A DNA stretch of 64,000 bases from Nitrosomonas supralitoralis (GCF_003011925.2 NZ_PXXU01000009.1:20505-84504); one strand, 5' to 3'. Counted from the first letter of the stretch, positions 1 through 11,158 are shown. Numbers and translations are program-made. Notes: generated by a model from the letters alone, not told the origin.

Positions 1-500
1 AGCTTACCGTTTTTTCCAATGGAAAACTTCGTTGCTGAGCTACTTGCGGCAAAATATGCAGCATGTAGGCTATTGCGAGTAAAATCTAGTAAACGCGTTG
101 GAATCCCATGATGTTGAGCAAGCGCCATAAGCGTCTGTATCGCTGGATCTGCAAAAAATATTTCCGAATTAGAAGTACCCAAGTTAATTAATTCGCGCAC
201 ACGCATATGTTCTGGAATCGCTAGCCCTGCCGCATCACAAGCATAAACGAAACGTCTTAACAACGATAGCTCCTCGCGCTCTTGTCGATCGATCTGCTCT
301 GGATAGGTGTGCGTTGGTTGATGAAGTGGATAACCAGCAACCTGAAATGGTAACCAAGCTTCGTCGCGATACGCCAATGGAATGAGCAAACGGGAACAAT
401 CAGACTGTCCACGAAAAATCCAATCTTTTGGTCTATCGCCCCAAAGAGCTCCAGTCGGCCTTAACAATTGCAGCAAATCAGCAGCTTTTGCAACCGACAC
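1..500 (-). CDS. FRG-domain protein, 3' end beyond the window
   Basis: The reverse strand reads a protein with the hallmark FRG motifs: WIFRGQSD near the N-terminus and, about 95 residues later, QHHGIPTRLLDFTRN. FRG proteins are of unknown biochemistry and are common in mobile and anti-phage regions. The gene runs off the left edge. No ATG exists in frame after the upstream TAG. The only conventional start is GTG at 500, poorly spaced from any ribosome site. A good Shine-Dalgarno (AAGGGGAG, near 540-547) sits 7 nt before a GTT codon at 533, so the original start may have been there and been lost. Domain identity is fairly sure; activity and start are not. Confidence 0.72.
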   Translation of the reverse strand, partial: MSVAKAADLLQLLRPTGALWGDRPKDWIFRGQSDCSRLLIPLAYRDEAWLPFQVAGYPLHQPTHTYPEQIDRQEREELSLLRRFVYACDAAGLAIPEHMRVRELINLGTSNSEIFFADPAIQTLMALAQHHGIPTRLLDFTRNSLHAAYFAASSSATKFSIGKNGK

Positions 501-634
501 AACGTGTTCAATGCTCTCTGTTATATCCTTAACTTTTGATCTCCCCTTCTATCTGGTGAGCAAATAAGCAATCTTTTAGTTATTAACTTTCAGATATTCT
601 CGCTCGGCACAAAATGACAAAAGCCCAAAGAAAT

Positions 635-1525
635 TCATTCCGTCAACAACCTTAAAGCCTCCCGATACTTGTCCATCGTCTGTTGCAAAATTTCATCAGG
701 CAATTCCGGTGCGGGCGCCTTTTTATTCCAATCCTGAGTTTCCAGCCAGTCGCGCACGAATTGCTTATCGAAACTGGGGGGATTCTGCCCTGCCTTATAT
801 TGATCGGCAGGCCAGAAGCGCGATGAATCGGGTGTCAATACTTCGTCGATCAGATACAGCTCACCGGTTTCATCCAATCCAAACTCAAACTTGGTGTCGG
901 CTATGATGATGCCGCGTTGTAGCGCGTAATCGGCCGCTGCGGTGTAAAGCTGGATGGCTTTTTCGCTGACTTGAGTGGTCAGGATTTTGCCTAATTGCTG
1001 CTCCACTTGTGTTAATGCAATGTTTTCATCATGCGCACCGGCTGCAGCTTTGGTTGATGGCGTAAAAATCGCGCCACCGGGCAGTTTCTCAGCCAGTTTC
1101 AATCCGACGGGTAGTTGAATGCCGCAAATCGCACCGGTTTGCTGGTAATCTTTCCAGCCTGAGCCAATCACATAGCCGCGCACAATGGCTTCGATCGGCA
1201 AGGGTTTCAAGCGCCAGATGACAAATGCGCGATCGCGCACTTGTTCGCGCTCATTTTCAGCAACGACTGATTCCGGTGCCATGCCGGTCAAGTGATTAGG
1301 TAGGATATGCGCTAGTTTCTGAAACCAGAAATTGGATAGCGTGGTCAGGACGTTGCCTTTACCGGGTACGGCCGTGGGCAGAATTACATCGAAAGCGGAC
1401 AAGCGATCTGTTTGCACGATCAGCAGCTTATCGTCACCAACGGCGTAAATATCCCTGACTTTGCCGCGATGTAAGAAAGGCAGGCTTTTGATGCTGGTTT
1501 CAAATAATGATGATGATTGCGTCAT
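635..1525 (-). CDS. purC: Phosphoribosylaminoimidazole-succinocarboxamide synthase (SAICAR synthase)
   Basis: PurC joins aspartate to CAIR with ATP hydrolysis, a cytosolic step of de novo purine synthesis. The protein has the typical N-terminal HRGKVRDIY motif, the ADTKFEFG segment and the [12 protein letters not shown] motif of the family. Its length (about 296 residues) matches the long proteobacterial and yeast-like form. I chose ATG at 1525, which follows GGAG. A TTG at 1540 would add five residues and overlap purK. It is the last gene of a purE-purK-purC unit on the minus strand, with the purK stop about 10 nt upstream, so co-transcription and translational coupling are likely. Confidence 0.95.
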   Translation of the reverse strand: MTQSSSLFETSIKSLPFLHRGKVRDIYAVGDDKLLIVQTDRLSAFDVILPTAVPGKGNVLTTLSNFWFQKLAHILPNHLTGMAPESVVAENEREQVRDRAFVIWRLKPLPIEAIVRGYVIGSGWKDYQQTGAICGIQLPVGLKLAEKLPGGAIFTPSTKAAAGAHDENIALTQVEQQLGKILTTQVSEKAIQLYTAAADYALQRGIIIADTKFEFGLDETGELYLIDEVLTPDSSRFWPADQYKAGQNPPSFDKQFVRDWLETQDWNKKAPAPELPDEILQQTMDKYREALRLLTE

Positions 1526-1536
1526 AGGCTCCGGAT

Positions 1537-2670
1537 TCAAGGATGTTCAAGTTGTTTTTTAATGCGAATGGCTTCTCGCAACGCATTGTCAATATTCGTG
1601 CTTAGAACGGTGTAATGCCCCATTTTACGACCAATACGTGCTGCGTTTTTGCCATATAAATGCAGTTTAGCCGATGGATGTTGCAAGACTCGATGCCAGT
1701 CAGGTTTTCCATTGTGCCATAAATCGCCCAATAGATTGACCATCACTGCAACACTGTGTTGCGTAGTGGCTCCGAGCGGAAGGGCGCATAATGTTCGTAC
1801 TTGCTGTTCAAATTGCGATGTGACGCAGGCATTGATGGAATAATGCCCGCTGTTATGCGGCCGCGGTGCGATTTCATTGATCAGCAGCGTATCATCCTGC
1901 AACACAAAAAACTCAACACACAACACGCCCTGATAATTCAGCTTCCTAACCACTTGACAAGCAATATCTTGCGTTTTCTGTGCGAGTTCCATCGTTACTC
2001 TGGCCGGCACAATACTGATATCGAGAATACCGTTGACATGCTGATTCTCGGAGACTGGAAAGGTCTGCAATTCCCCGTCGCTGCCACGCGCCACGACGAC
2101 CGATAATTCTTTTTTTATCGGCATGAATTTTTCCAGCACGCATACAGCTTGATTGAGCTGATCGTAAGCAACTATCAATTCGTCAGTGTTAGCAACCGGG
2201 ATCTGGCCTTTGCCATCGTATCCAAACTGGCTTATTTTCAGAATACCGGGAAGAAATTGCGCAACATCCAGGGCAATCAAATCTTGTTGCTGCACAATCA
2301 CGGAAAACGGCCCGACCGAGAAACCGTGGTCTAACAAAAATTGTTTTTCCAGCACGCGATTCTGTGCAATCGCGACACTGTATACATCCGGCTTGACGAT
2401 GCAGGACTCAGCGAGTTTCTGCAGCGACTCGGCAGGGATGTTTTCAAATTCGGTAGTAATCGCAGCACATTGGTTGCCAAGTTTTTCCAGCGCCGTATGA
2501 TCGGCAAATTCCGCGCAAACAAAATCATCCGCAACTTGTCCGGCAGGACTGTCGATCGCTGGATCAAGCACTGTCACCCGGTACCCCATCTGTTGCGCCG
2601 CATGAACAAACATACGTCCAAGCTGCCCGCCACCCAGGACTCCGAGCATAGCGCCAGGCATGATGCGCAT
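1537..2670 (-). CDS. purK: N5-carboxyaminoimidazole ribonucleotide synthase, ATPase subunit
   Basis: PurK carboxylates AIR to N5-CAIR using ATP and bicarbonate. The N-terminus has the [11 protein letters not shown] nucleotide-binding loop. The ATP-grasp core follows, with the GYDGKGQ segment and the [11 protein letters not shown] metal and ATP-binding region. At 377 residues it is normal length. Its start overlaps the purE stop in a TAATG arrangement at 2670, and its stop lies just before purC. This places it in the middle of a coupled three-gene purine operon. Confidence 0.96.
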   Translation of the reverse strand: MRIMPGAMLGVLGGGQLGRMFVHAAQQMGYRVTVLDPAIDSPAGQVADDFVCAEFADHTALEKLGNQCAAITTEFENIPAESLQKLAESCIVKPDVYSVAIAQNRVLEKQFLLDHGFSVGPFSVIVQQQDLIALDVAQFLPGILKISQFGYDGKGQIPVANTDELIVAYDQLNQAVCVLEKFMPIKKELSVVVARGSDGELQTFPVSENQHVNGILDISIVPARVTMELAQKTQDIACQVVRKLNYQGVLCVEFFVLQDDTLLINEIAPRPHNSGHYSINACVTSQFEQQVRTLCALPLGATTQHSVAVMVNLLGDLWHNGKPDWHRVLQHPSAKLHLYGKNAARIGRKMGHYTVLSTNIDNALREAIRIKKQLEHP

Positions 2671-3158
2671 TATTTCGGCAACTCAGAAGTCAGAACAGAT
2701 TCGGCCTGTTTCTGCCGATATTGTTTTAACTGTTCGCTCAGTTCATTGTCATAAACTGCCAGTAATTCAACCGCGAAAAGTCCGGCATTGGCCGCGCCAG
2801 CCTCGCCGATGGCAAACGTGGCGACAGGAATTCCTCTGGGCATCTGCACAATCGAAAGCAACGAATCCAAGCCTTGCAAATGTTTGGAGTTCACCGGAAC
2901 GCCAAGGACCGGCAAAGTGGTTTTTGCCGCAATCATGCCCGGTAGGTGCGCCGCCCCCCCCGCTCCGGCGATAATGCACCGAATACCGCGCGCTTTGGCT
3001 TCAGAGGCAAATTGAAACATTAAATCCGGCGTACGATGCGCTGAAACCACTTTCGCTTCATGAGCAATATTGAATTCACTCAGGATCGCTACCGCATGCT
3101 GCATTACACTCCAATCACTTTTACTGCCCATCACAATGCTAACAAATGGTTTAATCAT
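2670..3158 (-). CDS. purE: N5-carboxyaminoimidazole ribonucleotide mutase
   Basis: PurE moves the carboxyl group of N5-CAIR to give CAIR, directly after PurK. The 162-residue protein begins with the class I signature [11 protein letters not shown] and contains SAHRTPD and the [11 protein letters not shown] loop that binds the ribonucleotide. It is the first gene of purE-purK-purC, with an ATG at 3158. The roughly 245-bp gap before the divergent exbD gene should hold its promoter. Confidence 0.97.
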   Translation of the reverse strand: MIKPFVSIVMGSKSDWSVMQHAVAILSEFNIAHEAKVVSAHRTPDLMFQFASEAKARGIRCIIAGAGGAAHLPGMIAAKTTLPVLGVPVNSKHLQGLDSLLSIVQMPRGIPVATFAIGEAGAANAGLFAVELLAVYDNELSEQLKQYRQKQAESVLTSELPK

Positions 3159-3338
3159 ATAACTTCAATCGATTTTAAGTTTGAGAATAATTATTTAGTA
3201 ACACGTTACTCGATTATCTCTTGAAACACGGCTGGCTATTTTATAAGTCTGTGCAATAATTGTGTGATCTATTTCGATAGCTTCAATAAAAATTGCAACT
3301 GGTATTATACTAGCCATCTTTGCAGTTGCATTTTTACA

Positions 3339-3367
3339 TTGACATAATTATTCAATGTATTAAATTT
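3339..3367 (+). promoter_or_regulatory. Putative sigma-70 promoter of exbD
   Basis: A TTGACA hexamer at 3339-3344 is followed after about 17 nt by an A/T-rich TAAATT around 3362-3367, 38 nt before the exbD start. Only the -35 is a consensus match, so this is tentative. Confidence 0.3.
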
Positions 3368-3404
3368 GAAAATTGACTTTCCATTAACGACGGTTTTTAT
3401 CTGA

Positions 3405-3836
3405 ATGAATTTTCAACGCGGGAAACAAAGTGACGAACCAGAAATCAATCTGGTGCCAATGATCGACGTGCTGCTGGTAATACTGATCTTCCTGGTAGTG
3501 ACAACAACCTATTCGAAGTTTGCCGAACTTGAAATCACTCTCCCGCAGGCCAGTGATGAGGAAGTCGACAAAAATATCGACAAGCCAAACAATATAGACA
3601 TAACCGTCAATGCGCTGGGAGATTACACCATCAATATGATACCAATCAAGTTTTCCAGCATTGAAAGTTTACGTGACGCTTTGCAGTTCGCAGCCAAAGA
3701 TCGACCCGATCCTTTTATCATTATCAGCGCAGATGCCAAGGCTACGCACCAGTCAGTCATTACAGTTATGGAAGCTGCCCGCTTGGCGGGTTACAATAAA
3801 ATCACTTTCACCACGGAGACGAATAATGCAGACTAA
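3405..3836 (+). CDS. ExbD/TolR-family biopolymer transport protein
   Basis: ExbD-type proteins pair with ExbB/TolQ in an inner-membrane proton channel that energises TonB or Tol systems. The 143-residue sequence shows the standard layout: a short cytoplasmic start, then EINLVPMIDVLLVILIF, a single transmembrane segment carrying the conserved Asp, then a periplasmic domain. No exbB, tolQ or tonB gene flanks it; the upstream neighbour is divergent purE and the downstream one is sodB. It must therefore work with a partner encoded elsewhere. The choice between ExbD and TolR is not certain. Confidence 0.88.
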   Translation: MNFQRGKQSDEPEINLVPMIDVLLVILIFLVVTTTYSKFAELEITLPQASDEEVDKNIDKPNNIDITVNALGDYTINMIPIKFSSIESLRDALQFAAKDRPDPFIIISADAKATHQSVITVMEAARLAGYNKITFTTETNNAD

Positions 3837-3911
3837 AGATTACTCCGAATCGTGATTGAATTCATTAAAACTATTGCAATAAATTAACATTTCACTTCTA
3901 AGGAGAGCACG

Positions 3912-4553
3912 ATGACCAATGTCAACCTCGATAACTTTTCCCAGGCAGCACAATCCGGTTCGCAGTATGTCTTAGCCCCATTGCCTTATTCAGACAATGC
4001 ACTACAGCCTGTGATATCTGCAAATACACTGAGTTTCCACTATGGCAAGCATCACAAAACCTATGTCGACAACTTGAATAATCTGTTGGCAAACAGCGAC
4101 CTAGCAGGCCAGTCATTGGAGCAAATTATCAAGGCAACAGCAGGACAAGCGGATAAAGCTGCAATATTTAATAATGCTGCGCAAGTCTGGAACCATATGT
4201 TTTATTGGCATAGCCTGAAACCCAATGGCGCCGGCGAACCTTCGGCAAAACTGAAACAAAAAATTGAAGCTTCATTTGGAAGTCTGGAGGCTTGCAAAAA
4301 AGAATTTTCCCAAGCTGCATTAACCCAGTTTGGAAGCGGTTGGGCATGGTTGGTGCAGGATGGCGATAAAATCGCTTTGGTCAAAACTGGCAACGCCGAA
4401 ACGCCGCTGACAAAAGATGTCCGGCCGTTATTAACCATCGATGTTTGGGAACATGCCTACTATCTGGATTATCAGAATCGCCGTGTCGATTATGCGAATG
4501 CGATTCTGGATAAACTGATCAATTGGGATTTTGCTGAAGCCAATCTTAAATAA
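3912..4553 (+). CDS. sodB: Superoxide dismutase, iron type
   Basis: The enzyme dismutates superoxide in the cytoplasm. Metal ligands are visible: the His in the [15 protein letters not shown] region, NHMFYWHS, and the [13 protein letters not shown] block with Asp and His. The Gln in NNAAQVWNH is the position that marks Fe-SOD rather than Mn-SOD. The protein has 213 residues, with about 17 extra at the N-terminus before the usual LPYS start of the family. The start ATG at 3912 follows AAGGAGAG, a strong ribosome site. It lies between exbD and hisG on the same strand. Confidence 0.96.
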   Translation: MTNVNLDNFSQAAQSGSQYVLAPLPYSDNALQPVISANTLSFHYGKHHKTYVDNLNNLLANSDLAGQSLEQIIKATAGQADKAAIFNNAAQVWNHMFYWHSLKPNGAGEPSAKLKQKIEASFGSLEACKKEFSQAALTQFGSGWAWLVQDGDKIALVKTGNAETPLTKDVRPLLTIDVWEHAYYLDYQNRRVDYANAILDKLINWDFAEANLK

Positions 4554-4564
4554 TCCCACTCTAT

Positions 4565-5209
4565 ATGACTGATATCACCATCGCCCTGTCAAAAGGGCGA
4601 ATTTTCGATGACACTGCACCTATACTCAACGCCGCAGGAATTGAAGCGCTGGATAATCCGGAAACATCGCGCAAATTAATTCTCTCCACTAACCGGACGA
4701 ATGTACGTCTGATCATAGTGCGTGCATCGGATGTACCGACTTATGTACAGTATGGCGCTGCAGACCTCGGTATCGCTGGTAAAGATGTACTGCTGGAGCA
4801 TGGTGGCGCAGGTCTCTATCAACCGCTGGATCTGAATATTGCACGTTGCCGCATGATGGTAGCGGCACCGATAAGTTTTGACTACGATTCAGCGGTTCGA
4901 CAAGGTGCAAGATTACGCGTTGCCACCAAATACGTACAAACCGCCCGCGAACACTTTGCTGCTAAAGGCGTGCATGTCGATCTGATCAAATTGTATGGTT
5001 CGATGGAATTGGCGCCTTTAGTGGGTTTGGCGGATGCCATCGTTGATCTCGTTTCAAGCGGAAACACATTAAAAGCTAACAACCTCAAGGCGGTGGAAGA
5101 AATCATGACTATTTCATCAAGATTGATTATTAATCAGGCAGCCTTAAAGCTGAAAGGAAACACCATACAACCGGTATTGGATGCATTCTCTGCAGCCATC
5201 AAAGCATAA
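4565..5209 (+). CDS. hisG: ATP phosphoribosyltransferase, short form
   Basis: HisG condenses ATP with PRPP, the first step of histidine synthesis. The 214-residue length, and the end soon after the catalytic core, mark the short HisG-S form. That form lacks the C-terminal regulatory domain and needs the HisZ subunit. The PRPP-binding region [11 protein letters not shown] is present, as is the N-terminal ALSKGRI motif. hisG starts 11 nt after sodB stops and is followed closely by hisD. No hisZ is in this window, so that partner must be elsewhere. Confidence 0.96.
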   Translation: MTDITIALSKGRIFDDTAPILNAAGIEALDNPETSRKLILSTNRTNVRLIIVRASDVPTYVQYGAADLGIAGKDVLLEHGGAGLYQPLDLNIARCRMMVAAPISFDYDSAVRQGARLRVATKYVQTAREHFAAKGVHVDLIKLYGSMELAPLVGLADAIVDLVSSGNTLKANNLKAVEEIMTISSRLIINQAALKLKGNTIQPVLDAFSAAIKA

Positions 5210-5242
5210 ATCAATCCCTTCGTGTCAATTCACTCCACTAAC

Positions 5243-6547
5243 ATGATCGAAATAAAACGATTTAATTCAAAAGACACTGATTTTAATTCCAATCTTGATA
5301 AACTTCTGGCGTTTGAGAATGCTCAGGACGACACGGTCGACTTAACCGCATCGAAGATTCTTGCAGATATTAAGCAGCGCAAAGATGTCGCTTTGATCGA
5401 ATATACCAATCGGTTTGACAGATTGTCGGCAACTTCTGGTAAAGATCTTGAACTCACGCAGGATCATTTGCGGCGATCACTCATCACATTGCCATCAACC
5501 CAGCGAACTGCATTGGAAAAGGCAGCCGAACGGGTCCGCAGTTACCATGAGAGGCAGTTGATGAATTCATGGCAATATATCGACTCGGAAGGCACGTTAT
5601 TAGGCCAAAAAATAACGCCACTGGATCGTGTTGGACTTTATGTTCCCGGTGGAAAGGCTTCCTACCCTTCTTCGGTTTTGATGAATGCAATTCCAGCCAA
5701 AGTCGCCGGCGTAAAAGAATTGATCATGGTCGTTCCGACACCGAATGGCGAAAGAAACGACATGGTTTTGGCAGCCGCCGCCATCAGTCAGGTGGATCGC
5801 GTTTTTACTATCGGTGGAGCTCAAGCTGTTGGCGCATTGGCTTATGGTACTGAAACCGTTCCGCCCGTGGATAAAATTGTCGGCCCAGGCAATGCCTATG
5901 TCGCGGCTGCAAAACGCAGAGTGTTCGGCATCGTCGGTATCGATATGGTGGCCGGACCGTCTGAAATTTTGATCATTTGCGATGGTCAAACCCATCCGGA
6001 TTGGATTGCTATGGATTTGTTTTCCCAGGCTGAGCATGACGAACTAGCTCAATCTATTTTGTTATCACCCGATGCTGAATTTCTTGACCGAGTGACGCTT
6101 AGCCTGAATCGCCTGTTAGCAGAAATGTCACGCAAGGACGTCATTCGTGCTTCGTTGGAAAATCGTGGTGCTTTGATTCAGGTCAAGGATTTGGACGAAG
6201 CTTGTGCAATCGCCAACCGAATCGCACCAGAGCATCTAGAATTATCTCTTGAGCAACCGGAAAAATGGATTGATAAAATCCGCCATGCCGGCGCCATTTT
6301 CATGGGTCGCAATGCCTGTGAAGCACTAGGAGATTATTGCGCCGGCCCCAATCATGTATTGCCAACATCACGAACAGCACGATTCTCATCTCCATTGGGT
6401 GTGTATGATTTCCAAAAACGCAGCAGCTTGATCCAGGTCTCGCAGCAGGGCGCAGCCAAACTGGGAGAAATTGCATCGGTGCTTGCGACTGGGGAAGGAT
6501 TGCAAGCACACGCTTTATCGGCAGAATACCGTTATAAAAATCGATAG
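5243..6547 (+). CDS. hisD: Histidinol dehydrogenase
   Basis: HisD performs the last two steps of histidine synthesis, oxidising histidinol to histidine with NAD+. The sequence carries the family signature around [11 protein letters not shown], the zinc and catalytic region [10 protein letters not shown], and APEHLEL near the C-terminus. I prefer the ATG at 5243 because homologues begin with a segment like MIEIKRF; a GTG at 5222 would add seven residues. It follows hisG with only about 30 nt between, suggesting one transcript. Confidence 0.96.
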   Translation: MIEIKRFNSKDTDFNSNLDKLLAFENAQDDTVDLTASKILADIKQRKDVALIEYTNRFDRLSATSGKDLELTQDHLRRSLITLPSTQRTALEKAAERVRSYHERQLMNSWQYIDSEGTLLGQKITPLDRVGLYVPGGKASYPSSVLMNAIPAKVAGVKELIMVVPTPNGERNDMVLAAAAISQVDRVFTIGGAQAVGALAYGTETVPPVDKIVGPGNAYVAAAKRRVFGIVGIDMVAGPSEILIICDGQTHPDWIAMDLFSQAEHDELAQSILLSPDAEFLDRVTLSLNRLLAEMSRKDVIRASLENRGALIQVKDLDEACAIANRIAPEHLELSLEQPEKWIDKIRHAGAIFMGRNACEALGDYCAGPNHVLPTSRTARFSSPLGVYDFQKRSSLIQVSQQGAAKLGEIASVLATGEGLQAHALSAEYRYKNR

Positions 6548-6593
6548 TAGTGCGATTTCACTGCGATTGTTTCGATACTTGCGGGGTTTATAA

Positions 6594-7418
6594 ATGCCAG
6601 TTATTACTTCACGTGACCACCCGCTAGTAAAACAACTGATCAAGCTGGAGGGATCGGCACAATATCGCAAGAAAACTGGCCTGACGCTACTTGACGGCAT
6701 CAACCTCATTCAAATTTACTGCTCGATATTGGGTAAACCGGAAAATCTGATTGTCAGCGAATCGTATTATGAAGATGCTGATAATAAACATTTCATAGAC
6801 ATAATCTTTGGACACAAACCTCCTAAAATAACCATCATTAGCAACTCGTTGTTTCGTGCAATATCTCCGGTAAAGACACCTATCGGCATACTCGCGCTTA
6901 TTTCAATTCCCGCATTGAAGGAACAAGCTTATAGCAGAAAAGTAGTTTTCAGCGTGCTGCTGGAGGCAATCCAGGACCCCGGAAATCTTGGCTCGATATT
7001 GCGTTCGGCAGCCGCCGCCGGTGTCAACAATATCTATCTTTCAAAACATTGCACTGACGCCTGGTCCCCGAAAACATTACGGGCTGGCATGGGCGCTCAT
7101 TTTTTTTTGCATATCCATGAAAATAGTGATCTAAAACATATTGCACAGCAATTCAAAGGAACTGTAATTGCTACATCCATACAGGCATCAAAGAATCTTT
7201 TTGAAATTTCATTAGTTGGACCCACAGCTTTCATATTTGGTAATGAAGGCGCAGGATTATCTAAGGAAATGATACAAGCCGCAGATGAAAATATCGTAAT
7301 TCCCATGCCTGGTAAAACCGAGTCACTGAACGCCGCAGCTGCAGCCGCTATTTGTTTTTTTGAGAAAGTACGCCAAGAAAGAGACTCAATACTATCTTCC
7401 AATATTGGAACTAAATAA
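6594..7418 (+). CDS. TrmH/SpoU-family RNA 2'-O-methyltransferase
   Basis: This is an S-adenosylmethionine-dependent RNA methyltransferase of the knotted SPOUT fold. An N-terminal substrate-binding domain (about residues 1-100) is followed by the catalytic domain. The three SpoU motifs are clear: AIQDPGNLGSILRSAAAAG, FIFGNEGAGLS and PMPGKTESLNAAAAAAI. The Asn and Arg of motif 1 and the Asn of motif 3 are retained. The exact rRNA or tRNA target cannot be read from the sequence. It is 46 nt downstream of hisD and 50 nt upstream of the next gene on the same strand. Confidence 0.9.
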   Translation: MPVITSRDHPLVKQLIKLEGSAQYRKKTGLTLLDGINLIQIYCSILGKPENLIVSESYYEDADNKHFIDIIFGHKPPKITIISNSLFRAISPVKTPIGILALISIPALKEQAYSRKVVFSVLLEAIQDPGNLGSILRSAAAAGVNNIYLSKHCTDAWSPKTLRAGMGAHFFLHIHENSDLKHIAQQFKGTVIATSIQASKNLFEISLVGPTAFIFGNEGAGLSKEMIQAADENIVIPMPGKTESLNAAAAAAICFFEKVRQERDSILSSNIGTK

Positions 7419-7467
7419 TGCAGAGGTGTATCATACTGCACCTAACAACACACTCGTTTGGAGTATT

Positions 7468-7815
7468 ATGAAAATTACATGCTTATCCCTCGTCATCCTG
7501 CTTGGATGCTCGTTATTCAATCCTGTCAATGTCATGGCGTCCCATCATGAACCGCAGAATCAGCAGGAATCCAAAGCAAAAATGCTGGATGATGAAGGAA
7601 TTGTTGTCAACACTATGGATGCTGCTGGTTACACCTATATGGAATTGGAAAATAGTGGACATAAGTTCTGGATTGCTGCCCCCACAACCAAGGTTAATAT
7701 AGGTGATCATATCCGTTACTCTGGAAGTATGGTCATGTCCAACTTTACCAGCAAAACATTGAATCGCACATTCAGTACAATCGTTTTTGTTACTTCTACG
7801 CAGGTTAAAAAATAA
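7468..7815 (+). CDS. NrfJ-like periplasmic protein
   Basis: A 115-residue exported protein with an N-terminal hydrophobic signal that ends near residues 24-26 (VMASHH). The mature part contains TMDAAGYTYMELE, APTTKVNIGDHI and SNFTSKTLNRTF. These match the OB-fold-like family that includes NrfJ of nitrite-reduction gene clusters. I used the ATG at 7468 because it starts the signal peptide. NrfJ has been linked to resistance to metal ions such as selenite or copper, but no such cluster is adjacent here. Function is inferred by family only. Confidence 0.72.
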   Translation: MKITCLSLVILLGCSLFNPVNVMASHHEPQNQQESKAKMLDDEGIVVNTMDAAGYTYMELENSGHKFWIAAPTTKVNIGDHIRYSGSMVMSNFTSKTLNRTFSTIVFVTSTQVKK

Positions 7816-7819
7816 CCTT

Positions 7820-9850
7820 TCAAGTCACATCAGTAAAACCAATCAGTAATTTATTCTTGAGACTTTTGAGCTCATCACGAAATTGCGCTGCCTGCTCGAA
7901 TTCAAGGTTTTTAGCAGCATTGAGCATTTTCTTTTCGACGCGTTGTATCTCCTTGGCCAGTTGAGCTTCACTCATGGCATCATAACGAGCCTGTACTTGC
8001 GCTGCTTTGAGATTCTGCTGTGCGGATTCATAGTTATAAACACCGTCGATCAGGTCTTTAATTCGTTTCTGTACCGATCGCGGTGTAATGTGATTTTGCA
8101 CATTAAATTCCAATTGCTTCTCGCGTCGACGATTGGTCTCATCAATCGCTGCACGCATGGATCGGGTAATGGTTGCGGCATAAAGAATAGCCGTGCCGTT
8201 GATATGACGAGCAGCGCGGCCGATGGTTTGAATCAGTGATCTTTCCGAGCGCAGGAAACCTTCCTTGTCGGCATCCAGTATCGCGACCAGTGAAACTTCC
8301 GGGATATCCAACCCTTCGCGCAACAAGTTAATCCCGACCAACACGTCAAATTGCCCCAAGCGCAAATCGCGGATAATTTCAACACGCTCTACCGTATCGA
8401 TATCTGAATGCAAATACCGCACCTTAATTTGATGCTCGGAAAAATAATCCGTTAAATCTTCCGCCATGCGCTTTGTGAGAGTAGTAACCAACACACGCTC
8501 ATTCTTGGCTGTGCGTAAATGAACCTCGGACATTAAATCATCAACTTGAGTCGCTACCGGTCGCACCTCAATCGTGGGATCAATCAATCCCGTAGGCCGC
8601 ACTACTTGCTCTACAGTCTGCCCGCTGTGTTGATGCTCATAATTCGCAGGTGTTGCCGATACAAACACAGTCTGCGGCATTCTTTTTTCAAATTCTTCAA
8701 AGCGCAAGGGACGATTATCCAAGGCAGACGGCAGGCGAAAGCCATAACTCACCAGATTTTCCTTACGCGAACGATCGCCTTTATACATTCCTCCGATCTG
8801 CGGCACCGTAACATGGCTCTCGTCAATAATCATCAAAGCGGTGGAAGGCAAGTAATCCAGTAAAGTCGGAGGCGGTTCTCCGGGCTTTTTGCCGGAAAGA
8901 TGGCGTGAATAATTTTCAATGCCTTTGCAGAAACCCAATTCATTGAGCATTTCGAGATCAAACCGGGTACGCTGCTCAAGACGCTGCGCCTCAACCAAGC
9001 GGTGCTCCTGGTAATAATATTCCAGCCGTTCGCGCAACTCATCTTTGATGGTTTCCATTGCACGCAATGTAGTGCTGCGCGGCGTTACATAATGACTGGA
9101 AGGATAAACAGTAAATCGCGATAATTTTTGTAATATACGACCGGTCAACGGGTCAAATAGTGACAGGCTATCCACTTCATCGTCGAACAATGACACTCTT
9201 AACGCAGCTTCCGAACTTTCCGCCGGAAAAATATCCACCACATCACCTCGAACTCGAAATACCCCGCGCTTGAATTCCAATTCATTACGTTCGTATTGCA
9301 TCTCAGTCAGACGTTTTATAATATCGCGCTGGGAAATTTTCTCACCGTTTCGCAAATGCAAAATCATGCCATGATAGTCCACCGGATCACCGATACCGTA
9401 AATACATGACACAGTAGCCACGATAATTGCATCATCGCGCTCCAATAGGGATTTGGTCGCAGACAAGCGCATTTGTTCGATATGTTCATTGATGCTGGAA
9501 TCTTTTTCGATAAACAGATCCCGCGCGGGCACATACGCTTCGGGCTGGTAATAATCGTAATAAGAAACAAAGTACTCGATGGCGTTCTCGGGAAAAAATT
9601 CGCGCATCTCAGCATAAAGTTGTGCCGCAAGTGTTTTGTTTGGCGCGATTAAAATTGCCGGACGCCCCAAATGAGCAATCATGTTGGCAATCGTATAAGT
9701 TTTCCCCGATCCGGTAACACCCAATAATGTTTGAAACGCAAGGCCATCATTTATCCCTTCAATTAGTTGCTTAATTGCCGCAGGTTGATCTCCTGCAGGT
9801 GCAAATGCCTGATGTAATTTGAACGGACTATTGGGGAAGGTTGCGATCAC
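7820..9850 (-). CDS. uvrB: Excinuclease ABC subunit B
   Basis: UvrB is the damage-verifying helicase-like subunit of nucleotide excision repair; it is loaded by UvrA and then cut beside by UvrC. The 676-residue protein is full length. The Walker A GVTGSGKT lies near the N-terminus, then the beta-hairpin region [14 protein letters not shown] (motif II), the helicase domain with [13 protein letters not shown] residues LREGLDIPE and IGRAARH. The C-terminal UVR motif ([21 protein letters not shown]) binds UvrC. It converges with the NrfJ-like gene, leaving 4 nt between stops, and diverges from the aminotransferase. Confidence 0.98.
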   Translation of the reverse strand: MIATFPNSPFKLHQAFAPAGDQPAAIKQLIEGINDGLAFQTLLGVTGSGKTYTIANMIAHLGRPAILIAPNKTLAAQLYAEMREFFPENAIEYFVSYYDYYQPEAYVPARDLFIEKDSSINEHIEQMRLSATKSLLERDDAIIVATVSCIYGIGDPVDYHGMILHLRNGEKISQRDIIKRLTEMQYERNELEFKRGVFRVRGDVVDIFPAESSEAALRVSLFDDEVDSLSLFDPLTGRILQKLSRFTVYPSSHYVTPRSTTLRAMETIKDELRERLEYYYQEHRLVEAQRLEQRTRFDLEMLNELGFCKGIENYSRHLSGKKPGEPPPTLLDYLPSTALMIIDESHVTVPQIGGMYKGDRSRKENLVSYGFRLPSALDNRPLRFEEFEKRMPQTVFVSATPANYEHQHSGQTVEQVVRPTGLIDPTIEVRPVATQVDDLMSEVHLRTAKNERVLVTTLTKRMAEDLTDYFSEHQIKVRYLHSDIDTVERVEIIRDLRLGQFDVLVGINLLREGLDIPEVSLVAILDADKEGFLRSERSLIQTIGRAARHINGTAILYAATITRSMRAAIDETNRRREKQLEFNVQNHITPRSVQKRIKDLIDGVYNYESAQQNLKAAQVQARYDAMSEAQLAKEIQRVEKKMLNAAKNLEFEQAAQFRDELKSLKNKLLIGFTDVT

Positions 9851-9931
9851 AGGTATAATTCCAACTGAACATTTTATGTGTTTGTATCATTCTAACATGC
9901 CGGTCTATCTATTTTAGTGCGAGGATTTTCT

Positions 9932-11125
9932 GTGGAACTCTCTAGTCGCGTTCAAGCTATAAAACCATCCCCTACCCTTGCTGTTACCGCGCGCGCCGCC
10001 AAGCTCAAATCTGAGGGCAAAGATATTATAGGACTGGGTGCAGGTGAACCTGACTTTGATACTCCTCAGCATATCAAGGATGCTGCAATCGCTGCAATTA
10101 ATAAAGGCCAGACAAAATATACTGCGGTCGGCGGAACTCCCAGTTTAAAAAATGCCATTGTGGCAAAGTTTAAACGAGAGAATAATTTTGATTTTGACAC
10201 CAAACAGATTTTGGTTTCGTGTGGAGGCAAACAAAGTTTTTTTAATCTGGTTTTGTCCGTAATCAATCCCGGTGATGAGGTGATTATCCCGGCACCTTAT
10301 TGGGTTTCCTATCCAGACATTGTGTTAATCGCTGAAGGTAAACCAGTATTTATCGATACCGGTATCGAACAGAATTTCAAGATTTCTGCGCAGCAGTTGG
10401 AAGCTGTCATCACGCCAAAAACTAAAATGTTTGTCATCAACAGCCCCAGTAACCCATCGGGAGCTGTTTATACCTTGGATGAACTCAAAGCACTGGGTGA
10501 AGTTTTACGTAAACACCCCAAAATTCTCATTGCCACCGATGACATGTACGAACACATATTGCTTTCTGGACAACGATTTATGAATATCGTCAATGCTTGC
10601 CCGGAATTGTTGCCTCAGACCATTGTTCTTAATGGTGTTTCCAAGGCTTATTCAATGACAGGATGGCGAATCGGTTATTGCGGAGGCCCTGCACACATCA
10701 TTTCAGCAATGGAAAATATTCAATCACAAAGCACATCGAACCCCAGTTCCATCTCGCAAGCAGCTGCAGAAGCGGCATTAAATGGCGATCAATCCTGCAT
10801 CAACCCCATGGTCGCAGCTTTCAAAGAACGTAACACCTATATGACTGAACAATTGAATCAGATGAATGGTGTGCATTGTTTATCATCGCAAGGCGCATTC
10901 TATGCATTTGCAGATGCTCGTTTATCAATCCACACGCTATATAAAAGAAACCTGATAAGCGCACAAAATGATATCGCGTATAGCGAATATCTACTGGAGA
11001 AATCAGGAGTCGCTGTGGTTCCAGGTTCCGCATTTGGGTGTGAAGGCTATATGCGACTATCCTTTGCAACCTCAATGGAAAATCTAAGGCAAGCATTAAG
11101 TCGCATGAAAAATCTGCTGGACTAA
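9932..11125 (+). CDS. Pyridoxal-phosphate aspartate aminotransferase
   Basis: A class I aminotransferase of the aspartate/prephenate transaminase group that exchanges amino groups between aspartate and 2-oxoglutarate. Evidence includes GLGAGEPDFDTPQHIKDAA, the NSPSNPSG motif, the Asp in TDDMYEH that contacts the PLP ring, the Schiff-base lysine in VSKAYSMTGWRIGY, and a C-terminal RLSFA arginine that binds the substrate carboxylate. I used the GTG at 9932, preceded by GCGAGGA; a GTG at 9917 would add five residues. About 397 residues, normal for the family. Confidence 0.92.
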   Translation: MELSSRVQAIKPSPTLAVTARAAKLKSEGKDIIGLGAGEPDFDTPQHIKDAAIAAINKGQTKYTAVGGTPSLKNAIVAKFKRENNFDFDTKQILVSCGGKQSFFNLVLSVINPGDEVIIPAPYWVSYPDIVLIAEGKPVFIDTGIEQNFKISAQQLEAVITPKTKMFVINSPSNPSGAVYTLDELKALGEVLRKHPKILIATDDMYEHILLSGQRFMNIVNACPELLPQTIVLNGVSKAYSMTGWRIGYCGGPAHIISAMENIQSQSTSNPSSISQAAAEAALNGDQSCINPMVAAFKERNTYMTEQLNQMNGVHCLSSQGAFYAFADARLSIHTLYKRNLISAQNDIAYSEYLLEKSGVAVVPGSAFGCEGYMRLSFATSMENLRQALSRMKNLLD

Positions 11126-11158
11126 ATTCATTATTCCTGCAGATTTTTGATTATTATT

